DNA of 64,000 nt from Kangiella sediminilitoris (GTDB lineage: Bacteria; Pseudomonadota; Gammaproteobacteria; Enterobacterales; Kangiellaceae). A program made the position numbers and the translations under genes. This document shows, piece by piece, positions 46,968 through 55,676 of this stretch. The stretch is from assembly GCF_001708405.1 (NCBI RefSeq), contig NZ_CP012418.1, positions 1,516,501 to 1,580,500 of the forward strand, given 5' to 3'. Each line of letters begins with the position of its first letter. The stretch's first letter is position 1. The notes under the pieces are model-generated. The model made no database searches. It worked only from the letters and a program-made list of their open reading frames with translations, and was not told where the DNA came from.

Positions 46968-47957
46968 ATGGATCTTGTATGCCCTGCTGGTAATTTCCAG
47001 TCCCTAAAAAAAGCTGTCGATAATGGTGCTAATGCTGTTTATATCGGAATGAGAAATGAAACCAACGCCCGACATTTCGCAGGCTTAAATTTTGCTGTGA
47101 AAGATATCACTCAAGCCATTGACTATGCCCATAACAATCAATGTAAAGTTTACTGCGCCATCAATACCTACCCACGGCAAGACAAATGGAGGCTGTGGAC
47201 GCAAGCAGTTGATCAAGCAATGGATCTCGGAATCGACAGCCTGATTGTCGCTGACTGTGGGGTGATGGACTATATACGACAGAAGTCAGACACTTTCCCC
47301 ATTCACCTCTCGGTTCAGGCATCAGCTACTAACCTGGAATCTCTAAACTTTTATTATCAGAATTTTGATATACGTCGAGCAGTGCTACCTAGAGTTCTGT
47401 CGCTGGCTCAAGTCACTCAGTTAGCAAAAAAATCCCCGGTTGAGATAGAAGTATTTGGCTTTGGTAGTTTATGCATTATGGCCGAGGGTCGGTGCTACCT
47501 ATCTTCCTATATGACAGGTGAATCGCCGAACACTCAAGGTGTCTGCTCACCTTCATCCCATGTGCGCTGGGATGAAAAGGACGGTGTATTACAGTCTCGA
47601 CTTAATAATTTACTGATTGATCAATATGAGCCCCATGAAAATGCCGGTTACCCAACCTTATGCAAAGGTCGATTCGAGATTGAAGGAAACGTTGAGTATG
47701 CCTTGGAAGAACCAACAAGCCTGAATACCATGGATATCTTACCCGAACTTTCCTCAGCGGGAGTAGCGGCAATTAAAATTGAAGGTAGACAACGTAGTCC
47801 TGCCTATGTCGCCACTGTGACGGATATCTGGCGACGGGCAATTGATGCTGCAAACGGAAAAGCAGTAAACACAACAGAGGCTGATCGTAATAAACTTTCC
47901 AGCTTATCTGAAGGGAGGCAAACCACCATTGGCGCTTACGAGCGCAGCTGGCAATAA
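46968..47957 (+). CDS. ubiU: UbiU, oxygen-independent ubiquinone hydroxylation (U32 family)
   Basis: 329-residue U32-peptidase-like protein. UbiU and UbiV form a [4Fe-4S] heterodimer needed for ubiquinone ring hydroxylation without O2. The four cluster cysteines C169, C176 (LCIMAEGRC), C193 (GVCSP) and C232 (TLCKGRF) fall at the same positions as in E. coli. The N terminus MDLVCPAGNFQSLKKAVDNGANAVYIGMRNETNARHF and IKIEGRQRSPAYVATVTDIWRRAID are family features. It follows the chorismate mutase by one base and is 14 bases before ubiV. Control by FNR fits its anaerobic role. Confidence 0.96.
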   Translation: MDLVCPAGNFQSLKKAVDNGANAVYIGMRNETNARHFAGLNFAVKDITQAIDYAHNNQCKVYCAINTYPRQDKWRLWTQAVDQAMDLGIDSLIVADCGVMDYIRQKSDTFPIHLSVQASATNLESLNFYYQNFDIRRAVLPRVLSLAQVTQLAKKSPVEIEVFGFGSLCIMAEGRCYLSSYMTGESPNTQGVCSPSSHVRWDEKDGVLQSRLNNLLIDQYEPHENAGYPTLCKGRFEIEGNVEYALEEPTSLNTMDILPELSSAGVAAIKIEGRQRSPAYVATVTDIWRRAIDAANGKAVNTTEADRNKLSSLSEGRQTTIGAYERSWQ

Positions 47958-47971
47958 TAAAGGTAATAGTA

Positions 47972-48874
47972 ATGAAGACCTCTCTTGCCTCAGTTCCTTA
48001 CTACTGGAGTAAGGAAGAATATCAAAACTTTTATGCGGAAGTTGCCCAAACCGAGATTGATATCGTTTACCTTGGGGAAACCGTCTGCTCGAAACGTCGT
48101 AGCATGAAACTACAGGACTGGCTTTACGTTGCCGACAATCTTTCTAGTGCTGGCAAAGAAGTATACCTTTCTACTTTGTCACTTATGGAAGCAGAGTCAG
48201 AGTTAAGCTACCTACGCAACCTGGTCAAAAAGAGTGAACTGCCTATCGAAGCCAACGACATGTCGGCTATTCAGATTGCAAACACTTTTAAACGCTCCTT
48301 TGCCGCGGGCAATCCAATTAATATCTACAACAGCCAAACTTTAAAAAGACTCCATAGTCTGGGAATGAACCGTTGGAATATTCCTGTCGAGCTAGGACGG
48401 GAAGATATCGCTCCAGTCACACCGAAGGCAAAAGAGTTAGGCATTGAACTGGAGTATCAAGTGTTCGGAAGAATGCCGTTGGCCTATTCAGCGCGTTGCT
48501 TTACCGCGAGACATCATAACCTTCCGAAAGATAATTGCCAGTTTAAGTGCTCCGAAGATATAGAAGGCATTTTAGTCAATACTCGTGAAGGTGATAGTTT
48601 TGCTCAAATCAACGGCATACAGACCCAGTCAGCGAAAGTCAGCAACCTGCTTAATCACTGGCAAAACCTCGAGCAAAACGGTATTGATATAGCGCGAATA
48701 GTACCGGTATCTCCTCCCGATACCATTGAGGTTGTGAACTGCCTAACTCAGGCAATTAGAAATAACAATAAAAAGGCAGGGTTCGAACCTCATGATAACG
48801 AAAAAAGTAGACGAGAATACTGTAACGGCTATTGGTTCCAGTTAGCTGGTTTAGAAATGGTCGAAGCTACTTAG
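47972..48874 (+). CDS. ubiV: UbiV, oxygen-independent ubiquinone hydroxylation (U32 family)
   Basis: 300-residue partner of UbiU. The [4Fe-4S] cysteines are C39 (GETVCSKRRS), C176 (ARCFTARHHN), C189 and C193 (DNCQFKC), matching the spacing of characterised UbiV. Other conserved parts are VYLSTLSLMEAESELSYLRNL and IEANDMSAIQIANTF. It is the last gene of the operon, convergent with ubiT with 59 bases between them. The heterodimer is thought to use prephenate-derived or other non-O2 hydroxyl donors; in E. coli prephenate has been reported as donor, which matters for the adjacent chorismate mutase. Confidence 0.95.
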   Translation: MKTSLASVPYYWSKEEYQNFYAEVAQTEIDIVYLGETVCSKRRSMKLQDWLYVADNLSSAGKEVYLSTLSLMEAESELSYLRNLVKKSELPIEANDMSAIQIANTFKRSFAAGNPINIYNSQTLKRLHSLGMNRWNIPVELGREDIAPVTPKAKELGIELEYQVFGRMPLAYSARCFTARHHNLPKDNCQFKCSEDIEGILVNTREGDSFAQINGIQTQSAKVSNLLNHWQNLEQNGIDIARIVPVSPPDTIEVVNCLTQAIRNNNKKAGFEPHDNEKSRREYCNGYWFQLAGLEMVEAT

Positions 48875-48933
48875 AAATAATAAGATGACATAAAAAGTAA
48901 AAAAGCATACACCAGCTTAACCAGCTAACACCT

Positions 48934-49464
48934 TCAACTACCTTTTAAAGTCCGAGCGTAGACTGACATTATCTGACGAACAATATTTGGAATAACTTCA
49001 GACGGTAAAGTATCCAGAGTATTTTTAACATGATGTGCCAGCTCCGTATCCCCTCTTATGCTCAGCTTTCTCTGAAAAAATAAAGTATCAGGATCGACGG
49101 TCTGCTGCATTAGTTCGATAGCACAAAGTGTATCGATAGACAGTGTAGCATCATATCTGTATTCCTGATTTTTCGTGCCATTGAGGAGGTCGTAACAACA
49201 AAGGCGAGATGATGAATAGCCAATGATCACAATAAGTCTGGCATCCTTGATTTCAATAGCCAGTTGCCTGCCTTCTAAATATTTAAATTCCTGACCTGTT
49301 AACTGTGGCAGTAACCGATTATTTAATACCCATTGTATAAGCCTGACATTGACACCCTTTGGTAATGTTGTAACAAGCTGCCCAAGGTTCTTTGGCTGGA
49401 GTATCTGTTGACCAATCTCCTGTATAAAGACAGTCGGTTTATTTATTAGCTTTGCTGTGTTCAT
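48934..49464 (-). CDS. ubiT: UbiT, SCP2-domain accessory protein for anaerobic ubiquinone synthesis
   Basis: 176-residue SCP2-fold lipid-binding protein that replaces UbiJ under anoxia, carrying ubiquinone intermediates for UbiUV. The SCP2 domain is RLIQWVLNNRLLPQLTGQEFKYLEGRQLAIEIKDARLIVIIGYSSSRL..., TLSIDTLCAIELMQQTVDPDTLFFQRKLSIRGDTELAHHVKNTLDTL. It is convergent with ubiUV; its own upstream region, shared with rsxA, carries a weaker FNR-like site. Length matches E. coli YhbT. Confidence 0.92.
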   Translation of the reverse strand: MNTAKLINKPTVFIQEIGQQILQPKNLGQLVTTLPKGVNVRLIQWVLNNRLLPQLTGQEFKYLEGRQLAIEIKDARLIVIIGYSSSRLCCYDLLNGTKNQEYRYDATLSIDTLCAIELMQQTVDPDTLFFQRKLSIRGDTELAHHVKNTLDTLPSEVIPNIVRQIMSVYARTLKGS

Positions 49465-49532
49465 GGGAATTCATTTATGAAATAAAATGAATGCTAGCAA
49501 ATCAGGTGACGCATAGCGCATGACTTGGATCA

Positions 49533-49546
49533 TTGATAATGAATAA
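49533..49546 (-). promoter_or_regulatory. Possible weak FNR site between ubiT and rsxA
   Basis: TTGAT-AATG-AATAA (8/10 to the FNR consensus) about 70 bases before the ubiT start and 126 before rsxA. The match is in both-strand sense, so either gene could be the target. Much weaker than the box at 46612. Confidence 0.3.
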
Positions 49547-49671
49547 AGCAAGCTACGGTTTATATGAGGTTGTTTCAACCCCAGCTATCTAGCATAATAT
49601 AGGGACTGAAGAGACCTATTTAGATTTTACAAAAGTCTAACGAAAACAAACCGTTAAGGCACACACTATTC

Positions 49672-50253
49672 ATGGGCGATTATTTACTGCTCTTTGTTGG
49701 AACTGTTTTAGTTAATAACTTTGTGTTGGTAAAGTTTTTAGGCTTATGTCCGTTCATGGGCGTATCCGGAAAACTTGAGACAGCCATTGGTATGTCTGTG
49801 GCAACAACTTTTGTATTAACGTTAGCCTCAGCATTGAGTTATATCGTAAATACCTACATATTAGCGCCCATGGGAATGGAGTATTTACAAACTCTATCAT
49901 TTATTCTTGTTATTGCCGTTATGGTGCAATTAACAGAAATGATCATTCATAAAACCAGTCCAATTTTATATCGTTTGCTTGGTATTTTCTTGCCACTAAT
50001 TACAACCAATTGTGCAGTTCTAGGTGTCGCTCTTCTAAACGTAAATGAGCAACATAACTTTATTGAGTCGGTTATTTATGGCTTTGGCGCAGCTGTTGGC
50101 TTTTCATTGGTACTGATACTATTCGCTGCCATGAGAGAGAGGCTGGCTGCAGCTGATGTTCCGGTTCCTTTTAAAGGCGCATCAATCGCCATGATAACCG
50201 CTGGCTTGATGTCGCTGGCCTTCATGGGCTTTTCCGGACTGGTTAAACTGTAG
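49672..50253 (+). CDS. rsxA: Electron transport complex subunit RsxA/RnfA
   Basis: 193-residue integral membrane subunit with about six hydrophobic segments ([42 protein letters not shown]). The Rsx/Rnf complex couples electron flow between NADH and ferredoxin to ion movement, or keeps SoxR reduced. [11 protein letters not shown] and [20 protein letters not shown] are conserved, including the cysteines proposed to bind a buried iron centre with RsxE. First gene of rsxABCDGE. Confidence 0.97.
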   Translation: MGDYLLLFVGTVLVNNFVLVKFLGLCPFMGVSGKLETAIGMSVATTFVLTLASALSYIVNTYILAPMGMEYLQTLSFILVIAVMVQLTEMIIHKTSPILYRLLGIFLPLITTNCAVLGVALLNVNEQHNFIESVIYGFGAAVGFSLVLILFAAMRERLAAADVPVPFKGASIAMITAGLMSLAFMGFSGLVKL

Positions 50254-50260
50254 GCTTATT

Positions 50261-50827
50261 ATGGACTTAATAACCGCAGTCATTATTCTTGCAATTTTAG
50301 GCTTAGTTTTTGGAGCAGTTCTCGGCTTTGCTTCAATCAAGTTTAAAGTTGAAGGCGATCCTATCGTCGAACAGATTGACGATATTTTGCCACAAACCCA
50401 GTGTGGTCAATGCGGTTATCCTGGCTGTAAACCCTATGCTGAAGCAATTGCCCAAGGCGACGAAATCAACAAGTGCCCACCCGGCGGTGAAGCTGGTGTT
50501 AAAGCTTTAGCAGAATTATTAGGCAGAGAGGTCATTCCGCTGGACGAAGAGCGCGGTGAAGAAAAGCCTCCTAGTGTGGCCTACATTCGTGAAGATGAGT
50601 GCATCGGCTGCACAAAGTGTATTCAGGCATGTCCTGTAGATGCGATACTTGGTGCTCCAAAACTCATGCATACCGTCATCATTGATGAGTGCACCGGGTG
50701 TGATCTCTGTGTCGAGCCTTGCCCCGTCGACTGTATTGATATGGTTGAGTTACCACAGACCATTGCCAACTGGAAATGGAAGCAACCAGAGCAAATGATA
50801 CCGGTCAAACAGTTGGAGGCTCATTGA
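50261..50827 (+). CDS. rsxB: Electron transport complex ferredoxin subunit RsxB/RnfB
   Basis: 188-residue membrane-anchored iron-sulfur protein. An N-terminal membrane anchor is followed by the four-cysteine cluster site [25 protein letters not shown]...CPPGG and two [4Fe-4S] ferredoxin motifs, [16 protein letters not shown] and [16 protein letters not shown]. Together these pass electrons within the complex. The stop overlaps the rsxC start by one base (TGATG). It is 7 bases after rsxA. Confidence 0.97.
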   Translation: MDLITAVIILAILGLVFGAVLGFASIKFKVEGDPIVEQIDDILPQTQCGQCGYPGCKPYAEAIAQGDEINKCPPGGEAGVKALAELLGREVIPLDEERGEEKPPSVAYIREDECIGCTKCIQACPVDAILGAPKLMHTVIIDECTGCDLCVEPCPVDCIDMVELPQTIANWKWKQPEQMIPVKQLEAH

Positions 50828-52416
50828 TGGAACGCTCAAACTTTGCCTCAGAAATACCGATCTTTGAAATACCGGGGGGAGTTCACCCTGAAGAACATAA
50901 AACCCGCTCTAACCAAGCAGATATTAGAACATTATCGCTACCTGATGAGCTCATAATTAATATCAAAGGACAGGCTGGCAACCGCTCAATACCTGTAGTC
51001 GAGGTTGGGGACACAGTGCTTAAAGGTCAAATGATTGCTGAGTGTGATGGTATTTTCAGTAGTTACCAGCATGCACCAACATCAGGAACTATCGTAGCAA
51101 TAGAAGACCGCACCATTGCTCATCCCTCTGGCCTGAGTGATCAATGCATCATCATTCAGCCAGACGGTAAAGATAAATGGTGTCAGCTAACTCCGGTTAG
51201 AGACTTTGACCAGTTGAGCCGGGAAGAAATGTTAGCAACTATTTTTGAAAGTGGCATTGTCGGACTAGGTGGAGCCTCATTCCCTGCTCACATTAAGCTA
51301 AAGCGTGAGTCAGGTATACATACTCTGATCATTAACGCAGCGGAATGCGAACCCTATATTACGTGTGATGACAGACTTTTGCGGGAACACTCAAGAGAAG
51401 TTCTGAAAGGCGCAGAAGTTATTAGCAAGCTATACTCTGATATCGATATTGTTGTCGGTATTGAAGACAATAAGCCCTCGGCAATTGATGCGTTGGTATC
51501 GGCTCGAAAAGAGCTCGGCTTTTCAAATATAAAGATTGCTGTAGTCCCTACAAAGTATCCTAGTGGGGGCGAAAAGCAACTCATTCAAATTATCACTGGC
51601 AAGGAAGTCCCTCATGGAAAGCTTCCCGCAGATCTTGGCCTGGTGATGCATAACGTAGGTACCTGTTTCGCAATCTATGAGACCTTTTATTTGGGCAAGC
51701 CTTTAATTCAAAGGTTAGTCACGTTAACAGGGGATGCTTGTAAAGAGCCAGGAAATTACTGGGTGCCTTTTGGTACACCGGTATCACATATCATCAATCA
51801 GACCCATGCTGAATCACCCAAACGAATAATTATGGGTGGTCCTATGATGGGTTATGAATTACCCAGCACTGAGGTTGGCATTGTTAAAGCAACTAACTGT
51901 ATTATCATGTCGGCGGAGGGCGAGCTAGGCTTCGATAACCCCACCCTGCCCTGCATCCGATGTGGAGCCTGTATGGATGCCTGTCCTGCATCTCTATTAC
52001 CTCAGCAGCTATATTGGCACGCGCAAGCTGATGAGTTTGATAAAGCGGAAGAGTACGATCTATTTGACTGTATTGAGTGCGGAGCTTGCGCCTATGTTTG
52101 TCCAAGTCATATTCCCCTTGTTCAATACTACCGCTACGCAAAATCAAGTATAAAAAATAACCGAATCGAAAAAACTAAGGCTGAAAAAGCTCGCCAGCGA
52201 CATGAAGCGCGTCAGGAGCGACTGGAGCGTGTAAAACGCGAGAAAGCGGAGCGACACCGTAAAGCGGCAGAAGCTCGCAAAAAAGCAGCCCAAAAAGCAG
52301 GCAAAAAAGATGAAAAAAAAGCGGCGGTTCAAGCCGCTTTAGAGCGAGTCAAGGCAAAGAAAAAAGCTCAGGAAAATAAAGACGATAACAAACCAGCCAC
52401 AGGGGAAGAAAAATGA
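50827..52416 (+). CDS. rsxC: Electron transport complex subunit RsxC/RnfC
   Basis: About 529-residue NADH-side subunit. The start is ATG 50827, giving [25 protein letters not shown]; the longer frame from 50776 lies inside rsxB. The SLBB/Complex-I-51K-like part contains GLGGASFPAHIKL and GGEKQLIQIITGKEVPHGKLPADLG. The ferredoxin motifs are CIRCGACMDACPASLLP and CIECGACAYVCPSHIPLVQYYR. A C-terminal Lys/Ala/Glu-rich tail (about 100 residues, AEKARQRHEARQERLERVKREKAE) is probably coiled coil, a common variable feature. Overlaps rsxD by 4 bases. Confidence 0.97.
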   Translation: MERSNFASEIPIFEIPGGVHPEEHKTRSNQADIRTLSLPDELIINIKGQAGNRSIPVVEVGDTVLKGQMIAECDGIFSSYQHAPTSGTIVAIEDRTIAHPSGLSDQCIIIQPDGKDKWCQLTPVRDFDQLSREEMLATIFESGIVGLGGASFPAHIKLKRESGIHTLIINAAECEPYITCDDRLLREHSREVLKGAEVISKLYSDIDIVVGIEDNKPSAIDALVSARKELGFSNIKIAVVPTKYPSGGEKQLIQIITGKEVPHGKLPADLGLVMHNVGTCFAIYETFYLGKPLIQRLVTLTGDACKEPGNYWVPFGTPVSHIINQTHAESPKRIIMGGPMMGYELPSTEVGIVKATNCIIMSAEGELGFDNPTLPCIRCGACMDACPASLLPQQLYWHAQADEFDKAEEYDLFDCIECGACAYVCPSHIPLVQYYRYAKSSIKNNRIEKTKAEKARQRHEARQERLERVKREKAERHRKAAEARKKAAQKAGKKDEKKAAVQAALERVKAKKKAQENKDDNKPATGEEK

Positions 52417-53477
52417 GCGTACTATCATCACCCTTTGCCAAGAAACCAAATACAGTAACCCAGCTTATGCTGTGGGTTGTGCTAGCAACGCTACCGGGAG
52501 TTTTCGCTCTTGTATTTTTCTTTGGTGTCGGCGTTATTGTGAACCTTTTTATTGCATGCAGCACAGCTTTAATTACAGAGAGTATTATTTTAAAACTTCG
52601 TCAACGCCCAGTCGCACCGATACTATGGGACGGAAGCGCATTCGTAACTGCATGGCTTCTGGCGTTAGCCCTACCTCCTCTGCTGCCGTGGTGGATGACT
52701 GTGCTGGGAACCTCTTTTGCCATCGTCTTTGCCAAGCATGTTTATGGTGGACTGGGAAATAATATCTTTAATCCAGCAATGGTTGGGTATGTTCTGCTAC
52801 TTATTTCATTCCCCCTGGAGATGACCACATGGCTACCACCTCAGGAATTAGCAGCTCACCCGGTTGGGGTCGTTGAAACCGTAGGTATTATATTCTCTGG
52901 ACAAGGCTCTAATACAGCAACCATCGATATGCTTAAACAGGGTGTCGATGGATATACCATGGCAACACCGCTGGATCATATAAAGACGCAACTGGCACAA
53001 GGCTACCGCCTACCGGAAGCCGAAACGGCACCCATTATTAAAGGGTTATCAGGAGTGGGATGGCAATGGGTAAATCTTGGTTTTTTAGTCGGTGGTTTGG
53101 TATTAATGTTTAAAAAAGTCATCGGTTGGCAAATACCCATTGGAGTTTTGCTGGGAATGGGCCTCATCTCCCTACCTCTATTTTTCGCTAATAGTGACGA
53201 ATATCTATTCCCGATGTTTCATGGCTTTGCTGGAGCCACTATGCTGGGAGCATTTTTTATCGCCACCGATCCTGTGACCGCTTCCACCACCCCCAAAGGC
53301 AGATGGATTTTTGGTTTAGGGATTGGCGCCATTACAGTTTTAATTAGAACCTTTGGTGGATACCCTGACGCCATTGCTTTCGCCGTTCTACTAATGAATA
53401 TGGCAGTACCAATGATCGATTACTACACCAAACCAAGAACCTATGGCCATGCAAGAAATGCTAAGGAGTCCAGCTGA
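52413..53477 (+). CDS. rsxD: Electron transport complex flavoprotein subunit RsxD/RnfD
   Basis: 354-residue membrane subunit with about nine hydrophobic segments. It carries covalently bound FMN on the Thr of DGYTMATPLDHIK. NIFNPAMVGYVLLLISFP, FHGFAGATMLGAFFIATDPVTASTTPKGRWIFGLGIG and IRTFGGYPDAIAFAVLLMNMAVPMID are conserved. It overlaps rsxC (ATGA) and shares one base with rsxG, so the operon is translationally coupled. FMN attachment would need an ApbE-type enzyme, not seen in this window. Confidence 0.97.
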   Translation: MSVLSSPFAKKPNTVTQLMLWVVLATLPGVFALVFFFGVGVIVNLFIACSTALITESIILKLRQRPVAPILWDGSAFVTAWLLALALPPLLPWWMTVLGTSFAIVFAKHVYGGLGNNIFNPAMVGYVLLLISFPLEMTTWLPPQELAAHPVGVVETVGIIFSGQGSNTATIDMLKQGVDGYTMATPLDHIKTQLAQGYRLPEAETAPIIKGLSGVGWQWVNLGFLVGGLVLMFKKVIGWQIPIGVLLGMGLISLPLFFANSDEYLFPMFHGFAGATMLGAFFIATDPVTASTTPKGRWIFGLGIGAITVLIRTFGGYPDAIAFAVLLMNMAVPMIDYYTKPRTYGHARNAKESS

Positions 53478-54142
53478 TGATAACCAAAGTCATTAGCAAG
53501 AATGGACTAATACTTGCCGCATTTGCAGGGGTATGTGTTGGTCTAATCGCAGTAACCTACTTTATTACCCGCGATACTATCAATAATGAAATGAGGGCTG
53601 CGCTGGCAAGAACCCTAGACCAGCTGGTTCCGGCTTCGGCTTATGACAATGATGTGCATCACGACTGTACACTTATTCCTGTTGGTTCAAGCCTTGGTAA
53701 CAGCTCTCCACTGGAAGTATACCGAATGAGGAAGGAACAAAGCCCTGTGGCATTGGTGATGGAGACTATTGCCCCCAATGGCTACAGCGGTAAAATAAGC
53801 CTGGTTGTGGGAATTTACAACGATGGAACTCTAGCTGGTGTCCGAGCAACCGATCACAAAGAAACACCGGGACTCGGTGACAAAATTGACGTAAAGAAAA
53901 GCGATTGGATATTAGGATTTGAAGGTCTTTCGCTGAATAACCCTCCCCTGGAACAATGGAAGGTCAAGAAAGATGGTGGCGTATTCGATGCCTTTACGGG
54001 AGCGACTATTACACCAAGAGCAGTCATAGAACAGGTCAGCCAAACCCTTCTCTATTTTGAAGAGCACCGAGAGGAGCTATTTCAATCTCCAACTAACTGT
54101 GGTGAAGGCGACGTAGCAGAAAACGCTGGAGCCAAATCATGA
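53477..54142 (+). CDS. rsxG: Electron transport complex flavoprotein subunit RsxG/RnfG
   Basis: 221-residue periplasm-facing subunit with one N-terminal membrane anchor. FMN is bound on the Thr of [14 protein letters not shown]. Other conserved pieces are [38 protein letters not shown] and W-containing segment [10 protein letters not shown]. Overlaps rsxD by one base and rsxE by four. Confidence 0.96.
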   Translation: MITKVISKNGLILAAFAGVCVGLIAVTYFITRDTINNEMRAALARTLDQLVPASAYDNDVHHDCTLIPVGSSLGNSSPLEVYRMRKEQSPVALVMETIAPNGYSGKISLVVGIYNDGTLAGVRATDHKETPGLGDKIDVKKSDWILGFEGLSLNNPPLEQWKVKKDGGVFDAFTGATITPRAVIEQVSQTLLYFEEHREELFQSPTNCGEGDVAENAGAKS

Positions 54143-54840
54143 GTGATATAGAAAGTAAAACCATCATTAAAAATGGCTTATGGGACAATAACCCAGCTCT
54201 GGTTCAGTTGCTCGGCCTCTGTCCACTACTGGCTGTCAGCAATACCTTTATTAACGGCCTTGGACTGGGTCTTGCCACGCTTCTTGTATTGGCAGGCTCA
54301 AATGCTTCTGTCTCACTAGTAAGAAACTACATCCCAAAGGATATTCGTATTCCTATTTTTGTGATGATGATCGCCAGTTTTGTGACCAATATTGGTCTTC
54401 TAATGCATGCATTTACCTACGACCTCTACCTCAGTCTGGGGATCTTTATACCGCTAATTGTCACAAACTGCGCCATTATTGGTCGCGCAGAGGCTTTTGC
54501 TTCTAAAAATACATTCTTCCCTTCTTTACTTGACGGCATCATGCAAGGTTTAGGTTTTACAGCCGTACTATGTACCCTTGGGGCTTTACGCGAAATGATC
54601 GGTCAGGGAACCTTATTCTCTGGTGCTGAGCAGCTTCTTGGGGGGTGGGCAACTTCACTGGAGATATCTTTTTACCTGACGGATGCGAAATTCTTATTCG
54701 CTATTTTACCTCCAGGTGCTTTTGTTGCTCTTGGTATCTTGATTGCGCTGAAAAACATTATAGACTCCAGAGCAGCTGAAAAAGTGAAACATAGAACGAA
54801 TAACCAGAATATCAGTGGAGAAGTTGTTACCAATGAATAA
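54139..54840 (+). CDS. rsxE: Electron transport complex subunit RsxE/RnfE
   Basis: 233-residue integral membrane subunit paralogous to RsxA, with about six segments: [68 protein letters not shown]. The conserved cysteines ([15 protein letters not shown]) match those of RsxA. It overlaps rsxG by 4 bases and nth by 8. The operon order ABCDGE is complete. Confidence 0.97.
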   Translation: MSDIESKTIIKNGLWDNNPALVQLLGLCPLLAVSNTFINGLGLGLATLLVLAGSNASVSLVRNYIPKDIRIPIFVMMIASFVTNIGLLMHAFTYDLYLSLGIFIPLIVTNCAIIGRAEAFASKNTFFPSLLDGIMQGLGFTAVLCTLGALREMIGQGTLFSGAEQLLGGWATSLEISFYLTDAKFLFAILPPGAFVALGILIALKNIIDSRAAEKVKHRTNNQNISGEVVTNE

Positions 54841-55468
54841 AGCTAAGCGACAGGAAATTTTTGAAAGACTACGAGAGCATAACCCAAACCCTGAAACTGA
54901 ACTTGAGTACAACTCAACATTTGAGTTACTGATAGCGGTTATTTTGTCTGCACAGGCTACAGATGTTGGAGTTAATAAGGCAACAAGAAAACTTTTTCCC
55001 GTTGCTAACACTCCTGAAAAGATTTATGCCTTAGGTGAAGACGGGCTTAAAGAGTATATAAAAACTATTGGCCTTTTTAACAGCAAAGCCAAAAATGTCA
55101 TTTCCTGCTGTAAAGATCTCATCGAAAAGCACAACTCTGTTGTTCCTGATACTCGAAAAGAACTAGAGGCTCTGGCTGGCGTTGGCCGAAAAACAGCAAA
55201 CGTTGTCCTCAATACCGCATTCAGATTACCTGCTATGGCTGTTGATACTCACATTTTTAGAGTCTCAAACCGTACTAAAATTGCTCCTGGCAAAACGGTC
55301 CGCAAGGTCGAAGAAGCACTCTTAAAATTTGTACCCAAGGAGTTCCTCCTTGACGCCCATCATTGGCTTATCCTTCATGGACGTTATACCTGCACTGCCC
55401 GAAAACCACGCTGTGGTTCATGTATTATTGAAGATTTATGCGAATATAAAGATAAAACCAGTGAATAG
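54833..55468 (+). CDS. nth: Endonuclease III
   Basis: 211-residue DNA glycosylase/AP lyase that removes oxidised pyrimidines. The start is ATG 54833 ([24 protein letters not shown]), preferred over the upstream GTG at 54815. The helix-hairpin-helix with catalytic Lys is [17 protein letters not shown], the catalytic Asp is in [12 protein letters not shown], and the [4Fe-4S] site is [17 protein letters not shown] (C-x6-C-x2-C-x5-C). It overlaps rsxE, an arrangement conserved in gammaproteobacteria. Confidence 0.98.
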   Translation: MNKAKRQEIFERLREHNPNPETELEYNSTFELLIAVILSAQATDVGVNKATRKLFPVANTPEKIYALGEDGLKEYIKTIGLFNSKAKNVISCCKDLIEKHNSVVPDTRKELEALAGVGRKTANVVLNTAFRLPAMAVDTHIFRVSNRTKIAPGKTVRKVEEALLKFVPKEFLLDAHHWLILHGRYTCTARKPRCGSCIIEDLCEYKDKTSE

Positions 55469-55551
55469 CTTTTGGTTATAAAGCTCCTCTTATCAGCTGA
55501 CCAAATTTTGACCAAAAAGTGATATTTCCCCCAGTTTTGTTATACTCTAGC

Positions 55552-55625
55552 GCGGTATAATCAGGTTAACTATGAATTTAATACGCACTTAATTCATCCT
55601 GCGTCACTTAAGTTAGTCATACCGC
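55552..55625 (+). repeat. Nested inverted repeats in the metalloprotease 5' leader
   Basis: GCGGTAT (55552-55558) and ATACCGC (55619-55625) enclose ATGAATTTAA (55572-55581)/TTAATTCAT (55589-55597). The outer left arm overlaps a perfect TATAAT at 55556-55561. The promoter and the first 65 bases of the leader can therefore fold into a structure, which suggests regulation at the promoter or message level. Confidence 0.45.
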
Positions 55626-55676
55626 AGTAACCGGAATATAGTTCTATTTTATAAAAATTAGGAACAGGAAATCACA

